64,000 nucleotides of DNA from CADEDH01 sp041394285 (GCA_041394285.1 JAWKIL010000006.1:186001-250000), one strand, 5' to 3'. Positions 53,744 to 61,726 are shown, counted from the first letter of the stretch. Numbers and translations: made by a program. Notes: generated from the sequence alone by a model not told the origin.

Positions 53744-54070
53744 TCATGGCAGCACCACCCGCACCTCGCCGTCGACCAGGCTGACCTCGTAGACCGGCAC
53801 CGGCTTGGTGGCCGGCAGGCATGTCGGCTCGCCGGTGGCGACCGAGAAGGTGGATCCGTGCTTCCAGCACTCGATCGTGCCCTCGCCGGTGTCGATCTCA
53901 CCCTCGGCCAGCGAGTAGTCGGCATGGGAGCACCGGTCGCCGATCACGTGGACGTCGTCGTCGAAGCGGATGACGGCCAGCCGGTGGCCCTCGATGTCGA
54001 ACCGTTGGGCCGACGTGGGTTTCAGGTCCTCGAGCCGGCACACGGTCACGGCGTTTCCCGAACCGGTCAC
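53744..54070 (-). CDS. Rieske [2Fe-2S] ferredoxin-like protein
   Basis: The 108-residue protein has the two cluster-binding motifs GDRCSHADYSL (CxH) and IECWKHGSTFSV (CxxH), the pattern of dioxygenase-type Rieske ferredoxins. It would carry electrons or act in cluster transfer in the cytosol. Its GTG start overlaps the sufD stop (GTGA at 54067-54070), and sufC2 follows after 49 bases. Rieske genes are a common part of actinobacterial suf operons. Confidence 0.93.
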   Translation of the reverse strand: MTGSGNAVTVCRLEDLKPTSAQRFDIEGHRLAVIRFDDDVHVIGDRCSHADYSLAEGEIDTGEGTIECWKHGSTFSVATGEPTCLPATKPVPVYEVSLVDGEVRVVLP

Positions 54071-55368
54071 GGGCGGACCTCCCCGGCGTCGACGGCGGCG
54101 TCGTCGTCGTTGGCAACGGCGGCGGCCCGGCCGTCGAGCTTGGCTGCGATCAGCCGGCGGACCTCGGCCCGCAGCTCGGCCGCCGGCAGCCGCTCGATCA
54201 CCTCGTCGAAGAAGCCGGCGACGATCAGCCGGTCGGCCGCCACCGGGGGCACGCCCCGGGCCTGGAGGTAGAACTGCTGATCGGCATCGACCGGGCTCAC
54301 CGTGGAGGCGTGGCTGCACCGCACGTCGTTGTTCTCGATCTCGAGGTTCGGCACCGACCAGGCCCAGGCGTCGGGGCCGAGCTTGATGTTGCGGTTGGTC
54401 TGGAAGGCGTTCGACCCGGCCCCGTCGGGGTGGATGTGGATCATGCCGGTGTAGATCGACCCCGAGGAACCGTCCTGGGCACCCTTGAACAGCAGGTCGC
54501 TACGGGTGTTCCGGGCGTGGTGGTGCTGGAACGTGCGGAAGTCGTGGATCTGGTTCCCGTCGCCGTAGTACGCCGCCACCAGGTTCGCCGTGCCGCCCCG
54601 GCCCCGGAGGGCGCTGTCGGACCGGAACCTCGCGTAGCGGCCACCGAAGGCGGCGATCCCGCTGACCAGCGTGGCCTGGGCCCCGATCGAGGAACGCTGG
54701 CGGGCCAGCTGCACGTGATCCCGGCCGAGGTTCTGGAGGAGCTGGTAGCGCAACCGGGCGGCGTCGCCCAGCCGCAGGTCGGCCCGGGGCACCGAGGCTC
54801 CGGCACCGGGGGCCGACGTCTGGTGCTCCACCACCGTGAGGTCCGACCCCTCGCCCGCCTCGACCACGAGGTGGGGGAAGCTGACGGCACCCGGCGTCAG
54901 ATGGTGGGTACGGACCACCACCGGCTCCCGCACGGTGAGGCCGGTGGGGGTGCGGATCAGCAGCGCCGCCGGGCTCCAGGCCCGGTGGAGGAGGTCGTAC
55001 GCCGTCGTCTCCTCGGCCCCAACACCCAGGTCGGCCAGGGAGGCCGGATCGGTCAGCGCCTCGACGACCAGGCCCTTGTCCACCAAGCCGGGGCCGACCT
55101 CGATCGACACCACCGTCCCGTCGATCACGGTCACGGTGGCGGCCCGGCCGGCCAGCGGCACGTCGGGCACGGCAGCCACAGCGCCGGCTCCGGGGTCGGG
55201 CGGCGCCGGGGACAGGCCCTCCACACCCAGGTCGTTCACGGGGCTGTAGCGCCACTCCTCGGTCTCGGGGCTGGGCCAGCCGGCCTCGGCCGCGGCGGCC
55301 AGGGCGGCGGCCCGACGATCGGGATCAGCGAGGCCGGCGACGGCGGAATTGGTCAACAGGTCGCTCAC
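54067..55368 (-). CDS. sufD: Fe-S assembly scaffold protein SufD
   Basis: The 433-residue beta-helical protein pairs with SufB and SufC. It has VEIENNDVRCSHASTVSPVD near the C-terminus, with the Cys and His seen in SufB/SufD, and the preceding IYTGMIHIHPDGAGSNAFQT. The N-terminal extension (SPETEEWRYSPVNDLG) is typical. The start is a GTG at 55366-55368. An upstream TAGCCT eight bases before the GTG may be a -10 element, giving a leaderless message as for sufC. A 26-bp dyad lies 21 bases upstream. Confidence 0.95.
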   Translation of the reverse strand: MSDLLTNSAVAGLADPDRRAAALAAAAEAGWPSPETEEWRYSPVNDLGVEGLSPAPPDPGAGAVAAVPDVPLAGRAATVTVIDGTVVSIEVGPGLVDKGLVVEALTDPASLADLGVGAEETTAYDLLHRAWSPAALLIRTPTGLTVREPVVVRTHHLTPGAVSFPHLVVEAGEGSDLTVVEHQTSAPGAGASVPRADLRLGDAARLRYQLLQNLGRDHVQLARQRSSIGAQATLVSGIAAFGGRYARFRSDSALRGRGGTANLVAAYYGDGNQIHDFRTFQHHHARNTRSDLLFKGAQDGSSGSIYTGMIHIHPDGAGSNAFQTNRNIKLGPDAWAWSVPNLEIENNDVRCSHASTVSPVDADQQFYLQARGVPPVAADRLIVAGFFDEVIERLPAAELRAEVRRLIAAKLDGRAAAVANDDDAAVDAGEVRP

Positions 55369-55388
55369 GGAAGTCCAGGCTACCGGCT

Positions 55389-55414
55389 ATTTCCACTATG
55401 TGGCTAGGAGAAAT
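55389..55414. promoter_or_regulatory. Candidate suf operator site 2 (sufD)
   Basis: ATTTCCACTA (55389-55398), spacer TGTGGC, and TAGGAGAAAT (55405-55414) form a 26-bp dyad 20 bases upstream of sufD. The left half equals that at sufC; the right half is the exact reverse complement of the half-site ATTTCTCCTA at sufB. It is the best copy of the three and defines the 10-6-10 pattern. A shorter CCAC-TAT-GTGG dyad lies inside it. Confidence 0.65.
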
Positions 55415-55445
55415 TATCGGCGCCCGGACGAGGCCCGGCCCCGGC

Positions 55446-55808
55446 CTACTTCCTGAACGGCCACCACTTGCGGCGGCGGGCGGCCACCCTGCGGGCGGCC
55501 ACCGCCTTCTCCTCGTCGACCTCGGCCCGCAGCTCGGCGCTGACGGCGTTCACGATGTCCTCCGCCTCGTCGAGCAGCGCCCCGATCGTCTCGTCGTGGC
55601 CGATGCTCTCCGGAGCCTCGGGGGTGGGCGGCGTGACGAGGGTGCCGTGCTTCCAGTTGACATCGGCCATCCGACGCTCGTACTTCGGGCAGTCAGCAGG
55701 GCACCGCCACGGCGCCTCCGGCGCCAGGTCGAGCGCGCACTTCCGCATGGTGTCCCCGCTGGGGTAGGTACGCGTCTGAAAGTGCTTGCATTCCTCCCGC
55801 ATCGGCAT
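55446..55808 (-). CDS. Cysteine-containing small protein next to sufD
   Basis: The 120-residue protein starts MPMREECKHFQTRTYPSG and holds four cysteines at 7, 24, 36 and 40 (APWRCPADCPKYERR), which could bind a zinc ion or a Fe-S cluster. The C-terminal third is a long charged helix ending RRRKWWPFRK, perhaps membrane-touching. I do not recognise the family. It is upstream of sufD on the same strand, with the suf operator in the 77-base gap, so sufD likely has its own promoter. Confidence 0.7.
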   Translation of the reverse strand: MPMREECKHFQTRTYPSGDTMRKCALDLAPEAPWRCPADCPKYERRMADVNWKHGTLVTPPTPEAPESIGHDETIGALLDEAEDIVNAVSAELRAEVDEEKAVAARRVAARRRKWWPFRK

Positions 55809-55880
55809 ACCTCCAAGTGTGCCAGGATCGCGCGCCGGAGAGAGATCCAGACCCGTCGGCGACGCCGGTATCTTCGGCTG

Positions 55881-56594
55881 ATGCCAACGCCCCACATCAG
55901 CGCCCAGCCCGACGACTACGCCGAGGTCGTGCTGATGCCGGGGGATCCCCTGCGGGCCACCTACATCGCCGAGCACTTCCTCGACGGGGCCCGCCAGGTC
56001 ACGGCCGTGCGCAACGTCTACGGCTACACCGGCACCTGGCGGGGCCGGCCCGTGTCGGTGCAGGCATCGGGCATGGGCATCCCGTCGATCCAGATCTACG
56101 CCACCGAGTTGGCCCGCCACTTCGGCGTGAAGCGGATCGTGCGGGTGGGTTCGTGCGGCACCGTCCAGGATCACGTCAACCTGCGGGACCTGGTGGTGGC
56201 CCTGGGCGCCGGCACGGACTCACTGGTCAACCGGGCCCGCTTCGGGGGCCGGGACTTCCCCGCCGTGGCCGACTGGAGCCTCACCCGGGCCGTGGTGGAA
56301 CGGGCCGAGGCGGCAGCCGTGCCGGTGCACGTGGGCCCCGTGTACACCTCCGACTTCTTTTACGAGCCCGAGGGATCCACCACGTTCTCCCTGCTGGAAC
56401 GGTACGGGATCCTGGCCGTGGAGATGGAGGCGGCCGGCCTGTACGGCGTGGCGGCCGAGTGCGGCATCGCTGCGCTCACCGTCGCCACCGTCTCCGACCA
56501 CATCACCCGGGGCGAGTCCCTCAGCGTCGAGGAGCGCCAGACCGGCTTCGACGCCATGATCCAGGTCGTCCTGGAGTCGGTGGCCGGGGGTTAA
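55881..56594 (+). CDS. deoD: Purine nucleoside phosphorylase, DeoD type
   Basis: The 237-residue phosphorylase cleaves purine (deoxy)nucleosides with phosphate. It has MPTPHISAQPDDYAEVVLMP, the phosphate-binding GDPLRA, RIVRVGSCGTVQDHVNL, the substrate motif AVEMEAAGLYGVA and the TVSDHITRGE loop with the catalytic Asp. Length and sequence are those of the hexameric bacterial type. It diverges from the Cys-rich gene with 72 bases between. Confidence 0.96.
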   Translation: MPTPHISAQPDDYAEVVLMPGDPLRATYIAEHFLDGARQVTAVRNVYGYTGTWRGRPVSVQASGMGIPSIQIYATELARHFGVKRIVRVGSCGTVQDHVNLRDLVVALGAGTDSLVNRARFGGRDFPAVADWSLTRAVVERAEAAAVPVHVGPVYTSDFFYEPEGSTTFSLLERYGILAVEMEAAGLYGVAAECGIAALTVATVSDHITRGESLSVEERQTGFDAMIQVVLESVAGG

Positions 56595-56711
56595 CCCCAC
56601 GGTCGGCCCGCCGGGTCGCCCCATTCCCCCCTCCCCCGCCCTTCCCTAGGGTTGGACGACACGAGCGGGGTGTCCCGCCGGACGACAGCCGGGAACCGGA
56701 GAGGAGCGAAG

Positions 56712-57579
56712 ATGGGCAAGCTGTGGCTCGTACCGGTGGCCGTGATCGGCGTGGCGGTGGCCGTCACCGGCTCCGCCGCGGCCGCCGACCTCATCAGCAG
56801 CGACACCACCCGGGATCCGGTCTCGTTCGCCGGCGTGGAGGCCGTCGATCTCGATCTCGGAGCCGGCGGTGCGCTTCTGACCGGAGCGACCGGGGCCGAC
56901 GGTGACGTCACCGGCACCCGGACCGAGCGGTCGGGCCTGCGCCAGCCGACGGTGACGGAGTGGATGGAGGGCTCCACCCTGCACCTGAAGAGCCGGTGTC
57001 CGGGGATGGGTCGCCATCCGCTGCGACGTGCACTACGACCTGACGGTGCCGGCCGGTGTACGGGTCACCGGATCCTCGTCCGGGGGCGGGATCGAGCTGA
57101 GGGACATCGCCGGCGACGTGGATGTGTCGTCGTCGGGCGGCGGCATCGACGCTTCCGGCACCACCGGTGCGGTGACGCTCGAAAGCTCCGGCGGCGGCAT
57201 CGACGTCTCCGGCGCCACCGGCCCGCTGGTTCTCGACAGCTCCGGTGGCGGCGTCAACGTGTCGGGGGCCAGCGGCCCCGTCACCCTCCACAGCTCAGGC
57301 GGCGGGATCGAGGTGATCGACTCGTCCAGCGCCGAGGTGGTGGCCGACTCCTCGGGCGGCGGTGTCACCGTGCACCTCACCCGCTCCCCCACCAGCGTGG
57401 ACCTCGACTCCTCGGGGGGCGGGGTGACGCTCACCGTGCCCGACGACGGCCGGGCCTTCGCCGTTGACGCCTCGTCGTCGGGGGGCGACACCACGGTTGA
57501 CGTCGACACCGCCCAGGACTCCGACCGGCGCATCAAGGTCCGCTCGTCGGGAGGCGGCGTCACGATCACCTACGGCTGA
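56712..57579 (+). CDS. DUF4097-type beta-repeat exported protein, frameshifted
   Basis: The first frame, from ATG at 56712 with a GGAGAGGAGCG ribosome binding site, encodes a signal-like hydrophobic segment (WLVPVAVIGVAVAVTGSAAA) and a strand region ending LKSRCPG. The next frame continues WVAIRCDVHYDLTVPAG and then about nine repeats of 18-20 residues, each starting SSGGG. That continuity across the shift shows one ancestral gene. One extra base near 57005 (ccggggatgggtc) breaks the frame. The repeats should form a right-handed beta solenoid outside the membrane, as in DUF4097 proteins. If the shift is real, the product is truncated. Confidence 0.8.
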
Positions 57580-57655
57580 ACCGGCCCGGAGCCGAATCGA
57601 GGGCGGCTCGGGCCCCGAACTAGGGTGGCGTCATCAGCCGACCCAGGGGGACACC

Positions 57656-58861
57656 ATGACCCACGAGCTCTTCATCGACGTCGACACCCACATCACCGAG
57701 CCGCCCGACACCTGGACGGCCCGGGTGCCGGCCAAGTTCCACGACAGCGTGCCCTACGTCGAGCGCAACAAAGACGGCCGCGACTACTGGTACCTCCAGG
57801 GCCAGCGCATCTCGAGCGTCGGGCTCAGCGCCGTGGCCGGGTTCGACGGCGGTCCCTTCCCCGACTCGCCCAAGGGCTACGACGACGTCCACCCCGCCAG
57901 CTGGAAGGCCGAGGAGCGGCTCCGCTACATGGATTCGGTGGGCATCTGGGCCCAGGTGCTGTACCCCAACGTGGCCGGCTTCGGCAGCCAGGTGTTCCTC
58001 CGTCTGGAGGACCCCGAGCTGATGCTCACCTGTGTGGAGGCCTACAACGACTTCCAGACCGACTGGGCCTCGGCCGACTCCCGCCGCCTGCTCCCGATCG
58101 CCGCCACCCCCTTCTGGGACGTGGAGGCGTCGGCCAAGGAGATCCGGCGCTGCGCCGAGCAGGGCCACAAGGGCGTGCTGTTCACCGGCGAGCCCCAGGT
58201 GTTCGGCCTCCCCTACCTGGGCGACCCCCACTGGGACCCCATCTGGGCCACGGCCCAGGAGTGCGACCTGCCGATCAGCTTCCACATCGGCTCGGGCGAC
58301 ATGTCCACGATCTTCGACAAGCGCCGGGTGGCGGCCCATGGCTCGGGTGCCACCTACGCCCGGTCCACCGTGGCCCTCACGCTGGGCAACGGCGACCAGG
58401 TGGCCGACCTGTTGCTGTCGGGCGTGCTGCCCCGGTTCCCGAACCTGCAGTTCGTGTCGGTGGAGTCCGGCATCGGCTGGGTGCCGTTCGTGCTCGAAGC
58501 GTGCGACTACGCCTTCGTCGACGGCCAGGTGGCCAAGCAGCGCCCGGTGTACGGCGACATGCTGCCCAGCGACCTGTTCCGCCGGCAGGTGTACGTGTGC
58601 TACTGGTTCGAGCAGCACGCCCCCAACGATCTGATCGCCACGATCGGAGCGGACCGGGTGCTGTTCGAGACCGATTTCCCCCACCCCACCAGCCTCTACG
58701 CCGACGAAGCCCGGCGCCGCCTCGACGGTGGCCTGGCCACCCAGCCGGCCGACGTGAAGAAGATGGTGATGTGGGACAACGCCCAGGCCCTGTACAAGGT
58801 GGAGGAGCCGACGGCCGCCGACCTGGAGCGGATGGGGGCCCAGCTGCCGGCAGGCGTTTGA
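57656..58861 (+). CDS. Amidohydrolase family 2 (TIM-barrel) protein
   Basis: The 401-residue protein has the metal-binding start LFIDVDTHITEPPDTW, a central ISFHIGSGDMS with a His ligand and the late VLFETDFPHPTSLY with the Asp ligand. The family contains decarboxylases and hydrolases of aromatic or amidated acids. Specific activity cannot be assigned. The ATG at 57656 is preceded by GGGGGACACC. The gene is not obviously part of an operon; an antitoxin-like gene follows after 86 bases. Confidence 0.9.
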   Translation: MTHELFIDVDTHITEPPDTWTARVPAKFHDSVPYVERNKDGRDYWYLQGQRISSVGLSAVAGFDGGPFPDSPKGYDDVHPASWKAEERLRYMDSVGIWAQVLYPNVAGFGSQVFLRLEDPELMLTCVEAYNDFQTDWASADSRRLLPIAATPFWDVEASAKEIRRCAEQGHKGVLFTGEPQVFGLPYLGDPHWDPIWATAQECDLPISFHIGSGDMSTIFDKRRVAAHGSGATYARSTVALTLGNGDQVADLLLSGVLPRFPNLQFVSVESGIGWVPFVLEACDYAFVDGQVAKQRPVYGDMLPSDLFRRQVYVCYWFEQHAPNDLIATIGADRVLFETDFPHPTSLYADEARRRLDGGLATQPADVKKMVMWDNAQALYKVEEPTAADLERMGAQLPAGV

Positions 58862-58947
58862 CAGCTGCCGGCCGGCGTCTGATCCGGGAGCTCGGCCGTG
58901 CTCCGGAGCGCTAGGCTCGGGGGCCCGGCCCCGAGCAAGGAGCGACC

Positions 58948-59118
58948 ATGGGACTGATGGACAATATGAAGGACCTGGCCAAGAAGGCCGACGAGGCGGC
59001 CGATCTGGCCCGTGAGCACGCCGACAAGCTGCCCGGCGACATGGGCGACAAGGTCACCAACGTCGCCGACAAGGTCGACGAGCTCACCGACAAGATCCCC
59101 GGCGCCAGCCAGGAGTGA
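58948..59118 (+). CDS. MT0933-like (Rv0909-type) small antitoxin-family protein
   Basis: The 56-residue protein begins MGLMDNMKDLAKKADEAADL, is very rich in Asp, Lys and Ala, and repeats a DKV/DKL spacing along one amphipathic helix (ADKVDELTDKIPGASQE). This composition and the MG(L)xDxxKD start match the MT0933-like antitoxin family of actinobacteria. AAGGAGC precedes the ATG. No toxin gene is next to it; the nearest SRPBCC-type protein of the kind reported as its toxin partner is 47 kb away at 11737. It may be a stress or phase protein rather than an antitoxin. Confidence 0.7.
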   Translation: MGLMDNMKDLAKKADEAADLAREHADKLPGDMGDKVTNVADKVDELTDKIPGASQE

Positions 59119-59126
59119 TCCCCGAT

Positions 59127-59179
59127 CTGGATCTCTGACTCAGGGTCCCGCCCGGCGGGATCGGAGGTCAGAGATCCAG
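59127..59179. terminator. Long 13-bp inverted repeat after the antitoxin-like gene
   Basis: CTGGATCTCTGAC (59127-59139) pairs perfectly with GTCAGAGATCCAG (59167-59179). A 7-bp inner stem TCCCGCC/GGCGGGA lies between them. It begins eight bases after the stop codon and probably terminates transcription on the plus strand. The arms are longer than any other hairpin in the window. Confidence 0.65.
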
Positions 59180-59202
59180 GTGGGAACAGGTAGGAACGAG
59201 AG

Positions 59203-59228
59203 AGGGCCGCTCCTTGGGGAGCGGCCCT
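59203..59228. terminator. 11-bp terminator hairpin
   Basis: AGGGCCGCTCC-TTGG-GGAGCGGCCCT forms a perfect 11-bp stem with a 4-base loop. It lies 20 bases after the stop of the minus-strand heme-degrading monooxygenase-like gene and is followed on that strand by CTCTCTCGTTCC, fairly pyrimidine-rich. It is the likely terminator of the sufB-tdk-mhuD unit. Confidence 0.75.
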
Positions 59229-59247
59229 CGTCGTTCAGCCGGCGGCC

Positions 59248-59646
59248 TCAGGCCGGTTCGGCCGAGACCGTGACCTCGAACTCCAGCAGCTCGGAGCCGC
59301 TGGCCAGCGGGCCGCCCTGGGGCGGACCGCCGGGATGCCCGCCTCCCCCCGGGTGACCACCGCCCGGATGACCGCCGCCGCCGGCCCCAGCCGGCGGGCC
59401 GGCGTTGGCCCCGGCGTGGCCCTGGGCGAAGGTGTCGCTGGTGCGCCAAGCCTGGAAGGCGGCCTCGTCGCGCCAGCGGGAGTAGACGAACCAGCGGGGC
59501 TCGTTGTCGGCGGTCGGCTTGAGCAGCTCGAAGCCCTCGAAGCCGTCGACCTTGGACAGCTCGCCCAGGCGGGCCGAGAACCGCTTCACCACCTCCTCGC
59601 CGGCCTGTGGGGGGATGTTCAGAGCGTTGATCTTCACAACGGACAT
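59248..59646 (-). CDS. MhuD-like heme-degrading monooxygenase with Gly/His insertion
   Basis: The 132-residue ABM-fold protein closely follows M. tuberculosis MhuD: SVVKINALNIP with Asn7, RFSARLGELSKVDGFEGF, RWRDEAAFQAW with Trp67, His77 in QGHAG, and a final ELLEFEVTV strand. These are the residues MhuD uses to bind heme and cut it. Between residues 83 and 113 there is an insertion of Gly, Pro and three His, absent from MhuD, that could bind metal or heme. It lies after tdk in the sufB unit, with tdk 23 bases upstream. Confidence 0.88.
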   Translation of the reverse strand: MSVVKINALNIPPQAGEEVVKRFSARLGELSKVDGFEGFELLKPTADNEPRWFVYSRWRDEAAFQAWRTSDTFAQGHAGANAGPPAGAGGGGHPGGGHPGGGGHPGGPPQGGPLASGSELLEFEVTVSAEPA

Positions 59647-59669
59647 GACCCCAGCCTACGGCCCGACCG

Positions 59670-60287
59670 TCACGGCAGCGGCCGGCGACCCAGCTCACCG
59701 CTCCGGTAGTGACGGCGGCACAGCAGCTCGTAGTGCACCACATCGCCGAACAGCGGTTGCGGTTGGTTGTCGGCGGTGTCGCCCACCACCACCGTGGCCC
59801 CCTCGTGGACCATCTCGCCGTTGACCAGGCGCGCGTTGTGGGTGGCCCGCTCGCCGCACCAGCACCGGGCCTCCACCTGCATGGCCACCCGTTCGTCGGC
59901 GATCTCCAACAGGCGCCGGGTCCCTTCGAACAGCAGGCCCCGGAAGTCGGTGATCAGCCCGAACGCGAACACGTCGACCCCGAGATCGTCGACCACGTCG
60001 GCCAGCTGATCACACTGCTCGGTGGTGTAGAAGCCGGCCTCGTCGCACACCAGGTAGCGCAGGCTCGGCCCCTGGGCCAGGGCGAGCTGGTAGATGTCGA
60101 GGGTCGGCTTGACCTCGATCGCCTCGGCCGCCACTCCCAGGCGGCTCGTGACCTGGGCCCCCTCCCGGTCGTAGACCGTGAGGAGCAGGCCGCGGAGGCC
60201 CCGGGTGGTCAGGTTGTGGTGGATCTGGAGAGCCACCGTGCTCTTACCGGAGCCCATCGTGCCGAAGCTGAACCGCAACGTCGCCAT
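59670..60287 (-). CDS. tdk: Thymidine kinase
   Basis: The 205-residue type II thymidine kinase has the P-loop FGTMGSGKST, an ATP-binding LLTVYDREGAQVTSRLG, and a zinc-finger set (RCWCGERATHNAR and LCRRHYRSG). The catalytic segment is VCDEAGF where most members read DEAQF, so the conserved Gln is Gly. It phosphorylates thymidine for salvage. The ATG at 60285-60287 is 35 bases after the sufB stop, so both may share a transcript. A weak 6-bp hairpin lies in that gap. Confidence 0.93.
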   Translation of the reverse strand: MATLRFSFGTMGSGKSTVALQIHHNLTTRGLRGLLLTVYDREGAQVTSRLGVAAEAIEVKPTLDIYQLALAQGPSLRYLVCDEAGFYTTEQCDQLADVVDDLGVDVFAFGLITDFRGLLFEGTRRLLEIADERVAMQVEARCWCGERATHNARLVNGEMVHEGATVVVGDTADNQPQPLFGDVVHYELLCRRHYRSGELGRRPLP

Positions 60288-60322
60288 GCGGCTCAGACGG
60301 TATCGCCCGCCACGAGGCGGGA

Positions 60323-61726
60323 TTACCCGACCGAGCCCTCCATCTGGAGCTCGATCAGGCGGCTCCACTCCACCGCGTACTCCATGGGCAGGGTGCGGGT
60401 GACGGGCTCGATGAAGCCGTTCACCACCATGCCCACCGCCTGCTGCTCCGAGAGGCCCCGGCTCATCAGGTAGAACAGCTGCTCGTCGGCCACCTTGGAG
60501 ACCGTGGCCTCATGACCGATCTGGGCGTCGAGGGCCCCGATCTCCATATAGGGGTAGGTGTCGCTCACCGAGTCGTCGTCGAGGATGAGGGCGTCGCACT
60601 GCACATGGCTCTTGCAGCCGTAGGCATCGTCCTCCACCCGCACCAGACCCCGGTAGCTCGACCGGCCGCCGTCCTTGGAGATCGACTTGGACACGATCTT
60701 GGAGGTGGTCTCGGGGGCGGCGTGCACCATCTTGGCCCCCGTGTCCTGATGCTGGCCGGAACCGGCGTAGGCCACCGACAGCACCTCGCCCGTGGCCTTC
60801 GGGCCCACCAGCCACACCGCCGGATACTTCATGGTGAGGCGGCTGCCGATGTTGCCGTCGATCCACTCCATGTGGCCCTCGGCCTCCACCCGGGCCCGCT
60901 TGGTGACCAGGTTGAAGACGTTGTTCGACCAGTTCTGGATGGTGGTGTAGGTCACGTGGGCACTGGGCCGCACCACGATCTCCACCACGGCCGAGTGCAG
61001 CGAGTCCGACGTGTACACCGGCGCCGAGCAGCCCTCGATGTAGTGGACCTTGGAGCCCTCGTCGGCAATGATCAGCGTGCGCTCGAACTGGCCCATGTTC
61101 TCGGCGTTGATCCGGAAGTAGGCCTGGAGCGGCATGTCCACCTCCACGCCCGGCGGCACGTAGATGAACGACCCGCCCGACCACACCGAGGTGTTGAGGG
61201 CCGAGAACTTGTTGTCGTTCATCGGGATGACCTTGCCGAAGTGCGGCTTCACCAGCTCCGGGTACTCCCGCAGGGCGGTGTCCATGTCGCAGAAGACGAC
61301 GCCCTTGGCCTCCAGGTCGGCCCGGTTGCGGTGGAACACCACCTCGGACTCGTACTGGGCGGTGACACCGGCCAGGTACTTGCGCTCGGCCTCGGGGATG
61401 CCCAGCTTCTCGTAGGTGTCCTTGATGGCCTGGGGGAGGTCCTCCCAGTCGTTGACCTGCCCCTCGGTGGGCTTGATGTAGTAGTAGATGTCGTCGAAGT
61501 AGATCTCGGACATGTCGCCGCCCCAACGGGGCATGGGCCGCTTCTCGAAGTGGCGGAGCGAGCGGAGACGCATGTCGAGCATCCAGTCGGGCTCGCCCTT
61601 CATCCACGACATCTCCCGCACGATCTCGTCGTTCAGGCCTCTCTTCGGCTTGTAGACGTAGTCTTCGGCGTCGCTCCAGCCCAGCTTGTAGCGGCCGAGG
61701 TCGAGGTTGTCGGGGGTGACGGTCAT
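60323..61726 (-). CDS. sufB: Fe-S assembly scaffold protein SufB
   Basis: The 467-residue scaffold carries YKLGWSDAEDYVYKPKRGLN at the start, the FRINAENMGQFERTLIIADE helix region, the SAHVTYTTIQNWSNNVFNL segment and the C-terminal ALIDDDSVSDTYP-type motif with YMEIGALDAQIGHEATVS. It binds the nascent cluster with SufC and SufD. The ATG at 61724-61726 has GGAGG about 11 bases upstream; the TTG further upstream (61777) lies in the operator and is unlikely to be used. It is separated from sufD by 5 kb and from the sufC-S-U unit by 11 kb. Confidence 0.96.
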   Translation of the reverse strand: MTVTPDNLDLGRYKLGWSDAEDYVYKPKRGLNDEIVREMSWMKGEPDWMLDMRLRSLRHFEKRPMPRWGGDMSEIYFDDIYYYIKPTEGQVNDWEDLPQAIKDTYEKLGIPEAERKYLAGVTAQYESEVVFHRNRADLEAKGVVFCDMDTALREYPELVKPHFGKVIPMNDNKFSALNTSVWSGGSFIYVPPGVEVDMPLQAYFRINAENMGQFERTLIIADEGSKVHYIEGCSAPVYTSDSLHSAVVEIVVRPSAHVTYTTIQNWSNNVFNLVTKRARVEAEGHMEWIDGNIGSRLTMKYPAVWLVGPKATGEVLSVAYAGSGQHQDTGAKMVHAAPETTSKIVSKSISKDGGRSSYRGLVRVEDDAYGCKSHVQCDALILDDDSVSDTYPYMEIGALDAQIGHEATVSKVADEQLFYLMSRGLSEQQAVGMVVNGFIEPVTRTLPMEYAVEWSRLIELQMEGSVG

